Notes: generated from the sequence alone by a model not told the origin. Positions 16,487 through 26,918 are shown, numbered from the stretch's first letter. The stretch: 64,000 nt of DNA from Pseudolactococcus chungangensis CAU 28 = DSM 22330 (GCF_002441885.1 NZ_JXJT01000008.1:33584-97583), one strand, 5' to 3'. Made by a program: numbers and translations.

Positions 16487-17815
16487 ATGAAAACAGTTAT
16501 TATTGGTTCAAACCACGCAGGAATTGCTGCTGCCAATACACTCCTTGACAATTATCCTGGCACTGAAGTTGTCCTAATCGACCGCAATACTAACCTCAGC
16601 TATCTCGGCTGTGGTACAGCACTTTGGGTTGGCCGTCAAATCGATGGTTATGAAGACCTCTTTTATACAAACGAAGAAACTTTCCGCAAAAAAGGGGCTA
16701 AAATCTTCATGGAATCAAGTGTGACTAGTATTGATTTCAATAATAAAATCGTTTACTTTGAAAATAAAGCTGGCGAGAAATCTGAAGAAAGCTATGATAA
16801 ATTAATCTTGGCAACTGGTAGTAAACCAATCATTCCAAATATTCCCGGTAAAGACCTTGAAGGCTTACACTTCTTGAAACTCTTCCAAGAAGGACAAGAA
16901 GTTGACCACGATATGTCACGTGAAGATGTCAAAACTGTTGCTGTCATCGGTGCTGGTTATATCGGCGTTGAAATCGCAGAAGCTGCTAAACGTCGTGGTA
17001 AAAACGTCCTCCTCTTTGATGCCATGCCAACGTCTCTTGCGTCTTACTACGACCCTGAATTCACACACAATATGGACAAAAATCTTGAAGAAAACGGGAT
17101 TGAACTTCATTTTGGTGAACTCGCTACTGAATACAAAGGCGATAAACGCGTAACACAATTAGTGACCGATAAAGGCACTTATGATGTTGATATGGTGATC
17201 AATGCCATTGGTTTCACAGCAAATTCAGATTTAGGAAAAGACCACTTGGAAACTTTCCGAAATGGTGCTTACCTTGTTGATAATCATCAAAAAACAAGTG
17301 ACGATAGCGTCTATGCTGTTGGAGACTGTGCAACAATTTATTCAAACGCCCTTGAAGCGACAACCTATATTGCCCTTGCAACAAACGCTGTTCGTAGCGG
17401 TATCGTTGCAGGTCATAACGTTGGTGGTACGGAACTTGATGCAATTGGCGTACAAGGTAGTAACGGTATCTCAATCTTCGGCTATAACATGGTGTCAACA
17501 GGTCTTTCAGTTGCTGCCGCTAAAAAAGCTGAAATTGATGTTGACTACACTGACTTTGAAGACTTACAAAAACCTGGTTTCATCAAAGAAAACGCACCAG
17601 TTAAAATCCGTATTGTCTACGAAAAATCATCACGTCGTATCGTTGGTGCACAACTTGCCTCAACTGAAGATATTTCAGCTAACATCCATATGTTCAGCTT
17701 AGCTATCCAAGAGCACGTGACGATTGATAAATTGAAACTATTGGACATCTTCTTCTTACCACATTTCAATCAACCTTACAACTATATCACAATGGCTGCA
17801 CTTCGCGCTAAATAA
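16487..17815 (+). CDS. noxE: Water-forming NADH oxidase (NoxE/Nox-2 type)
   Basis: FAD enzyme that reduces O2 to water with two NADH, regenerating NAD+ and removing oxygen in the cytoplasm. The 442-residue protein has an N-terminal FAD motif (GSNHAG), the single redox Cys42 in YLGCG that cycles through a sulfenic acid, a second Rossmann motif GAGYIG near 157 for NADH, the VGDCA FAD motif near 283, and a C-terminal dimerisation domain. Length and motifs match lactococcal NoxE. AAAGGAAA precedes the ATG. It is monocistronic with a cre-covered promoter, a long leader and its own terminator. Confidence 0.93.
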   Translation: MKTVIIGSNHAGIAAANTLLDNYPGTEVVLIDRNTNLSYLGCGTALWVGRQIDGYEDLFYTNEETFRKKGAKIFMESSVTSIDFNNKIVYFENKAGEKSEESYDKLILATGSKPIIPNIPGKDLEGLHFLKLFQEGQEVDHDMSREDVKTVAVIGAGYIGVEIAEAAKRRGKNVLLFDAMPTSLASYYDPEFTHNMDKNLEENGIELHFGELATEYKGDKRVTQLVTDKGTYDVDMVINAIGFTANSDLGKDHLETFRNGAYLVDNHQKTSDDSVYAVGDCATIYSNALEATTYIALATNAVRSGIVAGHNVGGTELDAIGVQGSNGISIFGYNMVSTGLSVAAAKKAEIDVDYTDFEDLQKPGFIKENAPVKIRIVYEKSSRRIVGAQLASTEDISANIHMFSLAIQEHVTIDKLKLLDIFFLPHFNQPYNYITMAALRAK

Positions 17816-17822
17816 TTACTTG

Positions 17823-17871
17823 AAAACACCTGACTGTTTAGCATTTGGCTAATCCATCAGGTGTTTTTTTG
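17823..17871 (+). terminator. noxE terminator
   Basis: AACACCTGA / TCAGGTGTT stem followed by seven Ts; a small inner hairpin lies in the loop. Confidence 0.85.
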
Positions 17872-17901
17872 TTTATTTTTCTATCACTGACCCAAGTTCA
17901 C

Positions 17902-17923
17902 AAAAAAAACCTCACAAAAGGTT
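17902..17923 (-). terminator. glmM terminator
   Basis: Minus-strand AACCT / AGGTT short stem followed by eight Ts, 32 bp behind the glmM stop. Confidence 0.5.
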
Positions 17924-17954
17924 CTGATTTTTGATTTTATAAGTACCATCTTGA

Positions 17955-19310
17955 TTAGTCAATTCCAATTTCTTCACGAACAACTGAAACGATCGTATCC
18001 ACATATTCATCTACTTCTTTATCAGTTGGCGCTTCTGCCATAACACGTAATAAAGGTTCTGTCCCACTAGGACGAACGAGAATACGACCATTACCTGCCA
18101 TTTTTTCTTCCATTTTACCAATGATAGCCGCAATCGCAGGCACTTCCATTGCTTTAGATTTCATGCTGTTTTCAACACGAACATTGACTAATTTTTGAGG
18201 ATAAATTGTGACTTGCGCTGCCAATTCTGATAGTTTTTTACCGGTTTCACGCATCACTTTTACAAGTAAAATCGCTGAGGCTTGACCATCACCTGTTGTA
18301 TTATTATCAAGGTAAATGATATGACCTGACTGCTCACCACCAAAATTATAACCGTTTTTCTTCATTTCTTCAACGACATAACGGTCACCAACAGCTGTAA
18401 TCACACTGTTAATCCCTACAGACTCTAAAGCTTTATGAAAACCGAGATTAGACATAACAGTCGTCACAACTGTGTCCTGAGCTAATAAGCCCTTCTCATG
18501 CAAGTGCTTAGCAACGATGAACATAATCTTATCACCATCAACAATAGCCCCTGTTTCATCAACTGCAATCAAGCGGTCACCGTCGCCGTCAAAAGCCAAA
18601 CCTAAATCTGAACGATTTTCAACAACAGCTTTCGCCAGATTCTCTGGGTGGGTCGAGCCAACACCTCGGTTGATGTTCAGACCGTCAGGTGTCTCACCAA
18701 TGACATTGAGATTAGCAGAAAGATCACTAAAAACTGTACGGGCGCTAGTAAAAGTCGCACCATTGGCTGTATCCAAAGTGATTTTAAAACCTTCAAAACT
18801 ACCATCTGCAGTATTTTTCAAAAATTCATCATATTTCCGAACGGCTTCTGAATAATCATGTAAGATCCCAAGGCCTTGTGCTGAAGGGCGTGGCAAAGTG
18901 TCACGTTCAGCATCTAACAAGGCTTCAATTTCGAGTTCTTGACTATCTTCTAACTTGAAACCATCTGCGCCAAAGAACTTGATACCATTATCCAAGGCAG
19001 GATTGTGACTGGCAGAAATCATGACACCCGCAGATACGTCATCTTTTTTTACAAGATAAGCAACACCCGGTGTCGCAATGATACCAAGATCGTAGACTTC
19101 AATCCCAACGCTTAAAAGTCCTGAAATCAACGATGTGCCTAACATTTGACCTGAAATCCGAGTATCACGCGCAACATAAACTTTTGGTGTCCCAATTTCG
19201 TGCTGAGACAACACAAAACCACCAAAGCGACCAAGTTTAAAGGCTAGTTCAGGTGTTAACTCAACATTTGCCTCACCACGTACGCCATCAGTTCCAAAAT
19301 ACTTACCCAT
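17955..19310 (-). CDS. glmM: Phosphoglucosamine mutase
   Basis: Converts glucosamine 6-phosphate to glucosamine 1-phosphate for peptidoglycan precursor synthesis. 451 residues: N-terminal GTDGVRG, phosphoserine loop SASHN with Ser101, metal loop DGDGDR near 245, and the phosphate-binding RPSGTEP near 415. Third gene of cdaA-cdaR-glmM, the standard Firmicutes order. GlmM is known to bind and restrain CdaA in this phylum, coupling cell-wall synthesis to c-di-AMP. Confidence 0.96.
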   Translation of the reverse strand: MGKYFGTDGVRGEANVELTPELAFKLGRFGGFVLSQHEIGTPKVYVARDTRISGQMLGTSLISGLLSVGIEVYDLGIIATPGVAYLVKKDDVSAGVMISASHNPALDNGIKFFGADGFKLEDSQELEIEALLDAERDTLPRPSAQGLGILHDYSEAVRKYDEFLKNTADGSFEGFKITLDTANGATFTSARTVFSDLSANLNVIGETPDGLNINRGVGSTHPENLAKAVVENRSDLGLAFDGDGDRLIAVDETGAIVDGDKIMFIVAKHLHEKGLLAQDTVVTTVMSNLGFHKALESVGINSVITAVGDRYVVEEMKKNGYNFGGEQSGHIIYLDNNTTGDGQASAILLVKVMRETGKKLSELAAQVTIYPQKLVNVRVENSMKSKAMEVPAIAAIIGKMEEKMAGNGRILVRPSGTEPLLRVMAEAPTDKEVDEYVDTIVSVVREEIGID

Positions 19311-19379
19311 TTATTATCTCATTTCCTTTTTTTTGCTATATCTATTATAACTTACTTTTTATTTTATAACCATTATAAC

Positions 19380-20339
19380 CTATTTTTTAACCGGTGTCAC
19401 TGTCACATCGATCACATTAGGCGAAATCGTCACATTATCCTCTGAAAGCGGAACCTTGATTGTCGTTTCTTTAGTAATATTCGTCACATCAATATTAGCT
19501 GTAATACTTGACACATCATCAATAAATTTCTGCTCACCCGAAATATTGGCAGTATCTTTAGACAATTTGAAGTTATAATTTGTGAAGGAACTATCTTTTT
19601 TACCTGTTATTTTGCCCACTATCGGGACATCTTTGTTAGGTAATTCAACATCCACTTTCATATTGACAGACGTTGGTGATAATTTCGCTGGCAACACTTT
19701 ACCTGACTTATCGATAGCTTGTAGGTAGACTTTGCCAGCGTAATCATTGTCCAAAATCACATCACTAGGTAGAACGGCTTGCACTTTGTCAATCTGCGTG
19801 ATAATAGAGGCACCTGACGTCACCTTAACCGTATCCTTATCAATGCTGACATTTTTCAGTTGGTAGCCTTCTGGTAATAGTTTAAGGGAAACGACAGGGG
19901 TAATATCAAAAGTCTTTTCTGCTTTTTTCTCAACTGTCACTGAAATGTTACCTGGATCAACTTGGGCATTGACACCTGTCGCCAATTCGACAACTCTAAC
20001 AGGGACTTCAACTGTCCCTTCTTTTACCTTCGTCAAATCAACGACCAGATGAAAACTACGGGTGTCTGATGATTTTTCAGCATTTAGCCGTACGAGATTA
20101 TAGGATGTTAGATAGACATTAGCACTGCCATCAAACCCTGAGACAAAGTATTTATCGTGATCATATTTCAGTTCAATTGGTACATCATAAAGTGACGTTG
20201 AATATGTTTCTGACGCATTCGTTCTATCGTTAGAATTTTTCAGTAACACCGCATTGGCATTGAAAAATAAGACAATCGCAAAGAAAAGACTAACAAGTAT
20301 GTAGATAAATTTTGATGATATGAAATCTTTATTTTTCAT
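19380..20339 (-). CDS. cdaR: CdaA regulatory protein, YbbR repeats
   Basis: 319 residues: one N-terminal membrane anchor (FIYILVSLFFAIVLFFN, about 11-27) and about three extracytoplasmic YbbR repeats rich in beta strands (motifs such as VPVRVV, VEVP). It regulates CdaA at the membrane. Its start overlaps the cdaA stop by 11 bases. Extracytoplasmic location follows from the single anchor and the family. Confidence 0.92.
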   Translation of the reverse strand: MKNKDFISSKFIYILVSLFFAIVLFFNANAVLLKNSNDRTNASETYSTSLYDVPIELKYDHDKYFVSGFDGSANVYLTSYNLVRLNAEKSSDTRSFHLVVDLTKVKEGTVEVPVRVVELATGVNAQVDPGNISVTVEKKAEKTFDITPVVSLKLLPEGYQLKNVSIDKDTVKVTSGASIITQIDKVQAVLPSDVILDNDYAGKVYLQAIDKSGKVLPAKLSPTSVNMKVDVELPNKDVPIVGKITGKKDSSFTNYNFKLSKDTANISGEQKFIDDVSSITANIDVTNITKETTIKVPLSEDNVTISPNVIDVTVTPVKK

Positions 20340-21216
20340 TTGATTGACCTCTCTTTGACTTTAATTTCTTCAAGAGTCTATCTCGTTTGTTCATTTTATT
20401 GGTATCTTCTAGGTTTTTAATCAAAAAGTCATGAAACTCGCTTTTTGAGAGGTCTGAGTAAAATTCACCATTTTTGGTAATTGACAGGCCTCCTGTTTCT
20501 TCCGAAACAATCAGGGTAATAGCGTCTGAGACCTCAGAGATACCTATTGCCGCACGGTGGCGGGTCCCGAATTCTTTAGAAATCTTACTATTTTCGGTTA
20601 GTGGTAAGTAGGCTGACGTTACCGCAATTTTATCGCCTTGAATGATAACTGCACCATCATGCAAGGGGGTATTGGGGATAAAGATGTTAATGAGTAGCTC
20701 GGATGTAATGTCTGCATCCAGTTTAATCCCGGTCGAGATATATTCTTCAAGGGTTTGGGATTGTTCAATGACAATCAATGCACCGATTTTGCGCTCACTC
20801 ATGTAGTCGAATGATTTCTCATAGGCTTTGATGTGGCTCGATTGTCTTTTCTTATCATCCGATAAGCTAAAGCTGAAGATATTCGTGGTACGACCAAGAC
20901 TTTCAAGACCACGACGAATTTCTGGTTGAAAGACGATAACGGCGGCTATCACACCATAGGTAATCACTTGATTCAAGAGCCACTCAAATGTGCCCAGTCC
21001 TAACCAACCACTTATGATTTTTAGCATGATAAATAAGAGGACACCACGCACTAATGTCATCAATTTTGTCCCTTGCACACTCCGCAAGGCGCTATAAATC
21101 AAAAAGGTAATCAGACTGATGTCGACAATGGCAATAAAAAGACGCCAAGGAGTCAGATTCAGCTGAATTATTTCCTGCCATGATTGCAGGTTGAAAATTT
21201 GATTAAAATCATTCAT
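20329..21216 (-). CDS. cdaA: Diadenylate cyclase
   Basis: Makes c-di-AMP from two ATP. 295 residues with three membrane helices (about 27-45, 55-72, 82-98) and the DAC domain with DGA (187-189) and RHR (219-221), the catalytic motifs. First gene of the cdaA-cdaR-glmM operon. The product controls osmolyte and potassium uptake; the window also encodes BusR and BusA, known c-di-AMP targets. The ribosome site is weak (GAATTGAAAC), which could keep synthesis low. Confidence 0.95.
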   Translation of the reverse strand: MNDFNQIFNLQSWQEIIQLNLTPWRLFIAIVDISLITFLIYSALRSVQGTKLMTLVRGVLLFIMLKIISGWLGLGTFEWLLNQVITYGVIAAVIVFQPEIRRGLESLGRTTNIFSFSLSDDKKRQSSHIKAYEKSFDYMSERKIGALIVIEQSQTLEEYISTGIKLDADITSELLINIFIPNTPLHDGAVIIQGDKIAVTSAYLPLTENSKISKEFGTRHRAAIGISEVSDAITLIVSEETGGLSITKNGEFYSDLSKSEFHDFLIKNLEDTNKMNKRDRLLKKLKSKRGQSNEK

Positions 21217-21336
21217 GTTTCAATTCTACCATTTTTGTTTTTTTTTAACAGCGAAAAGAGATGATTCTCTTGAATTTATTTTGAATTAATATCATGTTTT
21301 ACCAACGAAGTTTGCTTAATAAATCAAGTAAAGCAC

Positions 21337-21636
21337 TTAAACTTCCCATGACAAGATACCCAGAAAATGATGTCTTTGCTTTTCCGGTAGCACTGCCTCA
21401 AATTTAGCAACATAGGTCTCACTAATCATTTCTGAGCGCTGGGCGACTGTCAAAAGAAAGTCCTGAATAGTAGAGAAATCAAAGGTCTTACCGTGATGTT
21501 GCTGTCGCTTGAGTTTAAGCAATGGTATTCGATAGTCTTGAAACCAGTCTATTTTAGGATTTTCTAAAGACCTTTCCAGGTAAATCAGACCATCAATTCT
21601 TCGAGAAATTTTAGGCATATCTTCTATTGACAACAT
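21337..21636 (-). CDS. Short hypothetical protein, possibly a gene remnant
   Basis: 99 codons from ATG to the TAA-side boundary, rich in charged residues, without signal or membrane segment. I do not recognise it. No ribosome site precedes the ATG, while the frame stays open for a further 18 codons upstream without a usable start, as if the 5' end of a longer gene had been lost. It lies between nifJ and cdaA on the same strand as both. Confidence 0.35.
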   Translation of the reverse strand: MLSIEDMPKISRRIDGLIYLERSLENPKIDWFQDYRIPLLKLKRQQHHGKTFDFSTIQDFLLTVAQRSEMISETYVAKFEAVLPEKQRHHFLGILSWEV

Positions 21637-21763
21637 GTAGTTATAACCAAATAAGAGTCTGATATCATAATCATTTTATATTAAGCAACACATCATTTCC
21701 GATGCTATCGGTATCACTTTTTTTTGCATTCGTATACTTTTTGACGTAAAACAAGACAAGAAT

Positions 21764-21809
21764 AAAAGCAAACTAGCTCAATCAATCTGATTTTAGCTAC
21801 TTTGCTTTT
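21764..21809 (-). terminator. nifJ terminator
   Basis: Minus-strand AAAAGCAAAGTAGCT / AGCTAGTTTGCTTTT stem (one mismatch) with a 16-nt loop. Confidence 0.7.
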
Positions 21810-21875
21810 CTATTTCGGTAACTAAGAACTTCTATCTTAGCTTTTTTACATTCATCATTATTTTCAATTTTCAGG

Positions 21876-24800
21876 TTACTTTCCTGCACGTTTAGCAGCA
21901 CGCTCAGCACGTTTGGCAGCACGACGAGCCTCAGCTTCAGGGTCTTTTTCACGCTTTGGACGCTCTACTTTGGATGAAGTAACAAGGACTGTTTCTTCAC
22001 CCTTAGCCTTCGCTTCCTTGGCTAGGAATTTATCCAAGTCCCCAGACATCCTTGCATAGCGAACAAATTTACGACGCGCATCTGCAGTCGTCTTATCAAA
22101 CAAAGCTTGCGCAGTCTCTGGTTTGATGCGCTGTAGGCTTGCAAATCGAACTTGTTGGGTCATGAACTCTGTCATCTTATCAAAATCAGGCTTCTTGAAG
22201 TCAAGCGTTAGAGGATTTTTCCCCATATCTTCCAAATTTGGATTGTAACGGTAAAGTTGCCAATAACCAGACTCTACAGCTTCTTTAGCTTCTCGAATGG
22301 TTTGTGACATACCACCACGTAAACCGTGTGAAATACATGGTGTATAGGCGATGATGATTGACGGCCCATTATGACGTTCTGCCTCTTCAAAGGCCTTAAT
22401 CGTTTGCATTTTGTTAGCACCTGAGGCAATTTGGGCGACATAGACATTACCATAGGTCATAGCCATGAAACCTAAATCTTTCTTAGCTGCAGCTTTCCCT
22501 GCTGCTGAGAATTTTTCAATTGCAGAACGTGGTGTCCCTTTAGAGACTTGACCACCAGTATTAGCATAGACTTCATTATCCATGACGAGCATATTCACAT
22601 CTGCACCAGAGGCAATGACATGGTCAATTCCTCCAAAACCGATATCATAAGCCCAACCATCGCCACCAATCATCCATTGAGTAGGTTTGACAAATTGATC
22701 TTGACGCGCTCGAATACTGTCAAACTCTGAGCCCAATTCAGCTAAGGCACTCTTGAGTTTTTCAGCACGTTGGCGTGTACCTTCTGATTCGTCTTTATGC
22801 TCAATCCAGTCTTGCATTAGGGCTGCTACTTCTTCTGATACTGACACGTCATTAAGCAGCGTTGTCAAATCCTTTGCCAACTTCGTGCGGCGCGCTTGCG
22901 ACGCTAGCCACATGCCATAGCCAAATTCCGCATTGTCCTCCAAGAGAGAGTTGGACCAAGCAGGACCTTGACCGGCGTCATTTGTCGTGTAAGGGCTGAC
23001 AGGTGCTGCACCACCCCAGATAGAGGAACAGCCAGTGGCATTAGCAATCATCATGCGGTCACCAAACATTTGTGTGAGTAGTTTAACGTAAGGTGTTTCA
23101 CCACATCCGGCACAGGCACCTGAAAATTCGAGTAATGGCGTGTTGAACTGTGTCCCAATAACTGTGTTGGCCTTAGCTGGATTAGCTTTGGTTTTCAAGG
23201 TCATTGAAAAGGCCCAATTTGCAGCCTCAGCACGAACTTCTTCGTAAGGTTTCATTTCGAGTGCTTTACCTTTGGCAGGACAAGCCTCGACACATAGTCC
23301 ACAACCGGTACAGTCTTCAACAGAAACCTGAATGCGATACATGAGACCATCAGCACCGCGATAATCTTTGACGAGATAACCTTCAGGTGCTTCGTTTAGT
23401 TCGTCTTCATCCAGTAAAAAAGGTCGAATCGCTGCGTGTGGGCAAACAAAACTACACTCATTACACATGGTACATTTGTCAACATCCCAGACAGGAACTT
23501 CCAGAGCAACACCACGTTTTTCAGAGGCAGTTGTGCCAAGTGGCATGCGACCGTCTGTCATATCATTGTCAACTAAATCTCCAACCGACAGATTGTCACC
23601 TTCTTGCGCATTGACGTTATTGACGATTTGAAAGACGTATTTCTTAACTTTTTCACCACCAACTTCAATGGCTTGTGGTGCTTTTGCTACTGCCCAATCG
23701 GCTGGAATCGTCACTTTGTGCAAGCCATCCACTGCCAAATCCATTGCCTGCCAGTTTTGCTCAACAATCTTCATTGATTTACGAGCATAACTATCATGCG
23801 CATCTTGTTTGAGAATGCTAAAGACATCATCAAATGGCATGATTTGTGATAATTTAAAGAAACCAACTTGCATGGCGGTGTTAATCCGTCTACCAAGGCC
23901 AGCTTTTCCCGCAATTTCAACAGCATTCATCGTATAAAATTGAATGTCGTTTTCAGCGATATAACGTTTCATCCGACTTGGCAAATGATGATTAAGTTGC
24001 TCATCAGTCCAGACTGTATTGAGCAAGAAAGTGCCACCTTTTTTGAGCCCTTTCAGAACATCATATTGGTGGACATAACTGGCTGTTGATAGGCTGACAA
24101 AATCGGCGTGTTGAATCATATAAGTTGACTTAATCGGTGTATCACCAAAGCGCAAGTGACTAATTGTCAAACCACCAGATTTTTTAGAATCGTAGGCAAA
24201 AGCACCTTGCACATATTTATCTGTATGGTTACCGATAATTTTAATAGCAGATTTATTGGCACCAACAGTGCCATCAGAACCAAATCCCCAGAACTTGGCT
24301 TGGAACGTTGAACTTGGTGTCAAATCAAGCGAAGGACCTAATTCAAGCGACAAATTCGTCACATCATCCTTGATACCGATTGTGAAGCGTTTTTTAGGTG
24401 CGTCTTTACCCAATTCATCAAAAACAGCAACCATTTGGCTTGGCGTCGTATCTTTCGAACCAATCCCATAACGCCCACCAATCACTTTAATGTCAGATGC
24501 CTGGTCATACAAAACAGACTTGACATCCAGATAAAGTGGTTCTCCACCAGAACCAGGCTCCTTAGTTCTATCCAAGACAGCAATTTTTGTCACAGTTTTA
24601 GGGAGTTTTTCAAGGAAATTTTCTGCTGGAAATGGTCGATATAGATGCACATTTAAGAAACCAGTCTTACGACCTTGTGCATTCAAATAGTCCACAGTCT
24701 GCTCAATCGTTTCACCGACAGAACCTATTGACACAATCACTTCCGTCGCATCTTCTGCCCCGTAATAGTTAATTAAATCATAATCTGTGCCACGCAAAGC

Positions 24801-25544
24801 ATTAATCTTACCCATATATTTTTGGATAATCGCAGGCACCTTATCATAGTGACGATTGGTCGTTTCACGCTGTTGAAAATGGATGTCAGCATTCTGATTA
24901 GTCCCCGAAACAGTTGGATGATCAGGATTCATGGCTCTATCACGAAATTCTTGCAGCTTTTCTTGATTGATAAGCTGACCTAAATCTGCATAGTCCAAGA
25001 CCTCAATTTTTTGTAGCTCATGTGAGGTTCTGAATCCATCAAAAAAGTTCATAAATGGCACAGAAGATTCAATCGTCGCTAAATGTGCCACAGCTGACAA
25101 ATCCATAACTTCTTGAACAGAAGACTCTGCCAACATGACATACCCCGTTGCACGCGCGCTCATGACATCAGACTGGTCACCAAAAATATTAAGGGCATTA
25201 GTTGACACCGCACGTGCCGCCACATGAATCACGCTAGGGAGCAGTTCTCCTGCGATTTTATACATGTTTGGTAGCATCAACAGTAAGCCTTGGGATGCTG
25301 TGTAGGTCGTCGCTAATGCCCCTGCCTTGAGTGCGCCGTGAATTGCGCCTGCTGCACCTGCTTCAGACTGCATTTCACTAATTGAGACAGTATCGCCCCA
25401 AATATTCTTTCGTCCCGCAGCCTGCCACTCGTCTGTGTACTCTGCCATAGGACTAGATGGTGTGATTGGATAGATAGATGCCACTTCTGTGAAAGCATAA
25501 GCCACATGAGCTGCTGCCATGTTTCCGTCCATTGTTTTACGCAT
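21876..25544 (-). CDS. nifJ: Pyruvate:ferredoxin (flavodoxin) oxidoreductase
   Basis: Oxidatively decarboxylates pyruvate to acetyl-CoA and passes electrons to ferredoxin or flavodoxin. The 1222-residue single chain has all domains: N-terminal pyruvate-binding domain (YPITPSSPMAEY), gamma domain, two 4Fe-4S motifs CxxCxxCxxxCP near 688 and 744, GACAGCGETPYVKLL, and the thiamine diphosphate domain (GGDGWAYDIGFGG ... DNEVYANTGGQ) near 955-1000. AGAGG precedes the ATG. The C-terminus ends in a tail of about 35 residues rich in Lys, Arg, Ala and Glu that is unusual. The enzyme is uncommon in lactic acid bacteria and oxygen-sensitive; no ferredoxin or flavodoxin gene lies nearby. Confidence 0.95.
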   Translation of the reverse strand: MRKTMDGNMAAAHVAYAFTEVASIYPITPSSPMAEYTDEWQAAGRKNIWGDTVSISEMQSEAGAAGAIHGALKAGALATTYTASQGLLLMLPNMYKIAGELLPSVIHVAARAVSTNALNIFGDQSDVMSARATGYVMLAESSVQEVMDLSAVAHLATIESSVPFMNFFDGFRTSHELQKIEVLDYADLGQLINQEKLQEFRDRAMNPDHPTVSGTNQNADIHFQQRETTNRHYDKVPAIIQKYMGKINALRGTDYDLINYYGAEDATEVIVSIGSVGETIEQTVDYLNAQGRKTGFLNVHLYRPFPAENFLEKLPKTVTKIAVLDRTKEPGSGGEPLYLDVKSVLYDQASDIKVIGGRYGIGSKDTTPSQMVAVFDELGKDAPKKRFTIGIKDDVTNLSLELGPSLDLTPSSTFQAKFWGFGSDGTVGANKSAIKIIGNHTDKYVQGAFAYDSKKSGGLTISHLRFGDTPIKSTYMIQHADFVSLSTASYVHQYDVLKGLKKGGTFLLNTVWTDEQLNHHLPSRMKRYIAENDIQFYTMNAVEIAGKAGLGRRINTAMQVGFFKLSQIMPFDDVFSILKQDAHDSYARKSMKIVEQNWQAMDLAVDGLHKVTIPADWAVAKAPQAIEVGGEKVKKYVFQIVNNVNAQEGDNLSVGDLVDNDMTDGRMPLGTTASEKRGVALEVPVWDVDKCTMCNECSFVCPHAAIRPFLLDEDELNEAPEGYLVKDYRGADGLMYRIQVSVEDCTGCGLCVEACPAKGKALEMKPYEEVRAEAANWAFSMTLKTKANPAKANTVIGTQFNTPLLEFSGACAGCGETPYVKLLTQMFGDRMMIANATGCSSIWGGAAPVSPYTTNDAGQGPAWSNSLLEDNAEFGYGMWLASQARRTKLAKDLTTLLNDVSVSEEVAALMQDWIEHKDESEGTRQRAEKLKSALAELGSEFDSIRARQDQFVKPTQWMIGGDGWAYDIGFGGIDHVIASGADVNMLVMDNEVYANTGGQVSKGTPRSAIEKFSAAGKAAAKKDLGFMAMTYGNVYVAQIASGANKMQTIKAFEEAERHNGPSIIIAYTPCISHGLRGGMSQTIREAKEAVESGYWQLYRYNPNLEDMGKNPLTLDFKKPDFDKMTEFMTQQVRFASLQRIKPETAQALFDKTTADARRKFVRYARMSGDLDKFLAKEAKAKGEETVLVTSSKVERPKREKDPEAEARRAAKRAERAAKRAGK

Positions 25545-25814
25545 GTTTACCTCTTTCTGTGATGTTAAAATCAGGTCTATGAGTATGCTTACTTTGACTA
25601 AGTTATACTTTTCTATTCTAACATTTTTTTGAGGTGTTTTTTAGTGTTTTTAGATTAAAATTTTGACTACTTTTCATATGTAAAATATCTTTGACACACG
25701 AAAAGACCCTTGGTAAATTTGAACTTCTTTATCCATTCGTCAAAATACCAAAAATGAGAAAACGCCAGAAATAAACTTTACATTTCTTCCACCTTTCATA
25801 TCCTCGCCATGTTC

Positions 25815-26918
25815 CTATTCTATTGGAAATGTTTCTTTTTTAGAAAACTTGGCAAGGATTGTTTCATTCTGCGTGAGTTGGTATGTTAATAATTTTTCGC
25901 AAGATATCAATTTATCACCCAAATACCAGCCGTCGAACCGACCATCTGAAAAAGTCAAGGCACGCAATTGCACACTTTCGCCTTTGGCAACGGTCAAGTT
26001 ATCGCTTAATACACCGCCATACTGGGGATTTTTTAGTTCAACTTCAATGCCTAAATAGTTGTTCTTGATGTAATATTTTTCTAGTTCATGTCCTGTTAAG
26101 CCAATATCCTCCACCAAAATATTGGCTTTGGGTAGTTTTAAATCTTGAAAGGCTTTTAAAACGTAGATTTCTTGTCCTTTGATTGTTTCTTTGGCTATTT
26201 TTGTGTTTGGTGGTAGGCAGAAACTTGGGCGGAGATAGTTTGGAGTTCTAACTTCTGATGAGCCAACCCCACCATAATCAGTTACTAAAGTTGCCAAATC
26301 TACAAAATGATGGGCTCCCGAACCTCTTAACCACCATAAACCCAAAGTACCATCCTTGGTACTTGCAATAGCCCTTTCAAATTTTTTATCAATAAAATAG
26401 CCTATTTTTTCCTCATCACTCGTGGCAAAAATTTCTATCCCTACTTCTTTCTCTAGTAATAGAAATAGCTTTCTCTTAATTTTTTCTATTTCATCACCGA
26501 CCTGTATGCCATTTTTAGCTTTAATATTCAACGTTGTCATCTTTATCTGCGAGCTCAATTTCGAGGGAAATTCATGAATAAATAGCTCATTCATAAAGCG
26601 GTCTGAAATACTTTCGGCATAATAGGAAGTCGTCTGTATTTCCTTATGTGGTATTGCTGCCTCTACCAGATATTTTCGCATTAATAAAACATTGCCTTGT
26701 TTATAATAATTTTTCGTCAGCACTAAGTAAGGTTCTAGCTTACCATTTTCAGGAATATAAATGGTGTAGCCTAGACGCTTATCACTATCATAGGCTAAAT
26801 CTTTTAAGGTCTGTGCTTGTTTTGCTGGCAATGTTTTTGGAAGTTGAAACACAAGTAACCCTAGAAAACTTAGCATTATAATCAGAAATATGATAACTAA
26901 TCCCTTTTTATTTTTCAT
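25815..26918 (-). CDS. Membrane-anchored protein with C-terminal InlB-like repeat
   Basis: 367 residues. One N-terminal hydrophobic helix (GLVIIFLIIMLSFLGLLVF) and the rest outside the membrane. The last 75 residues contain FDGWYLGDKLIS ... YQLTQNETILAKF, a divergent InlB/Flg_new-type repeat also present at the end of the neighbouring VWA-lipase protein. The middle (about 190-260) has a Trp-rich LGLWWLRGSGAHHFVDLAT stretch resembling the DUF6273 type, not certain. The start is the ATG at 26918 with GAGGAAA before it; this overlaps the end of the upstream gene by 11 bases, so the two are translationally coupled. Function unknown. Confidence 0.75.
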   Translation of the reverse strand: MKNKKGLVIIFLIIMLSFLGLLVFQLPKTLPAKQAQTLKDLAYDSDKRLGYTIYIPENGKLEPYLVLTKNYYKQGNVLLMRKYLVEAAIPHKEIQTTSYYAESISDRFMNELFIHEFPSKLSSQIKMTTLNIKAKNGIQVGDEIEKIKRKLFLLLEKEVGIEIFATSDEEKIGYFIDKKFERAIASTKDGTLGLWWLRGSGAHHFVDLATLVTDYGGVGSSEVRTPNYLRPSFCLPPNTKIAKETIKGQEIYVLKAFQDLKLPKANILVEDIGLTGHELEKYYIKNNYLGIEVELKNPQYGGVLSDNLTVAKGESVQLRALTFSDGRFDGWYLGDKLISCEKLLTYQLTQNETILAKFSKKETFPIE

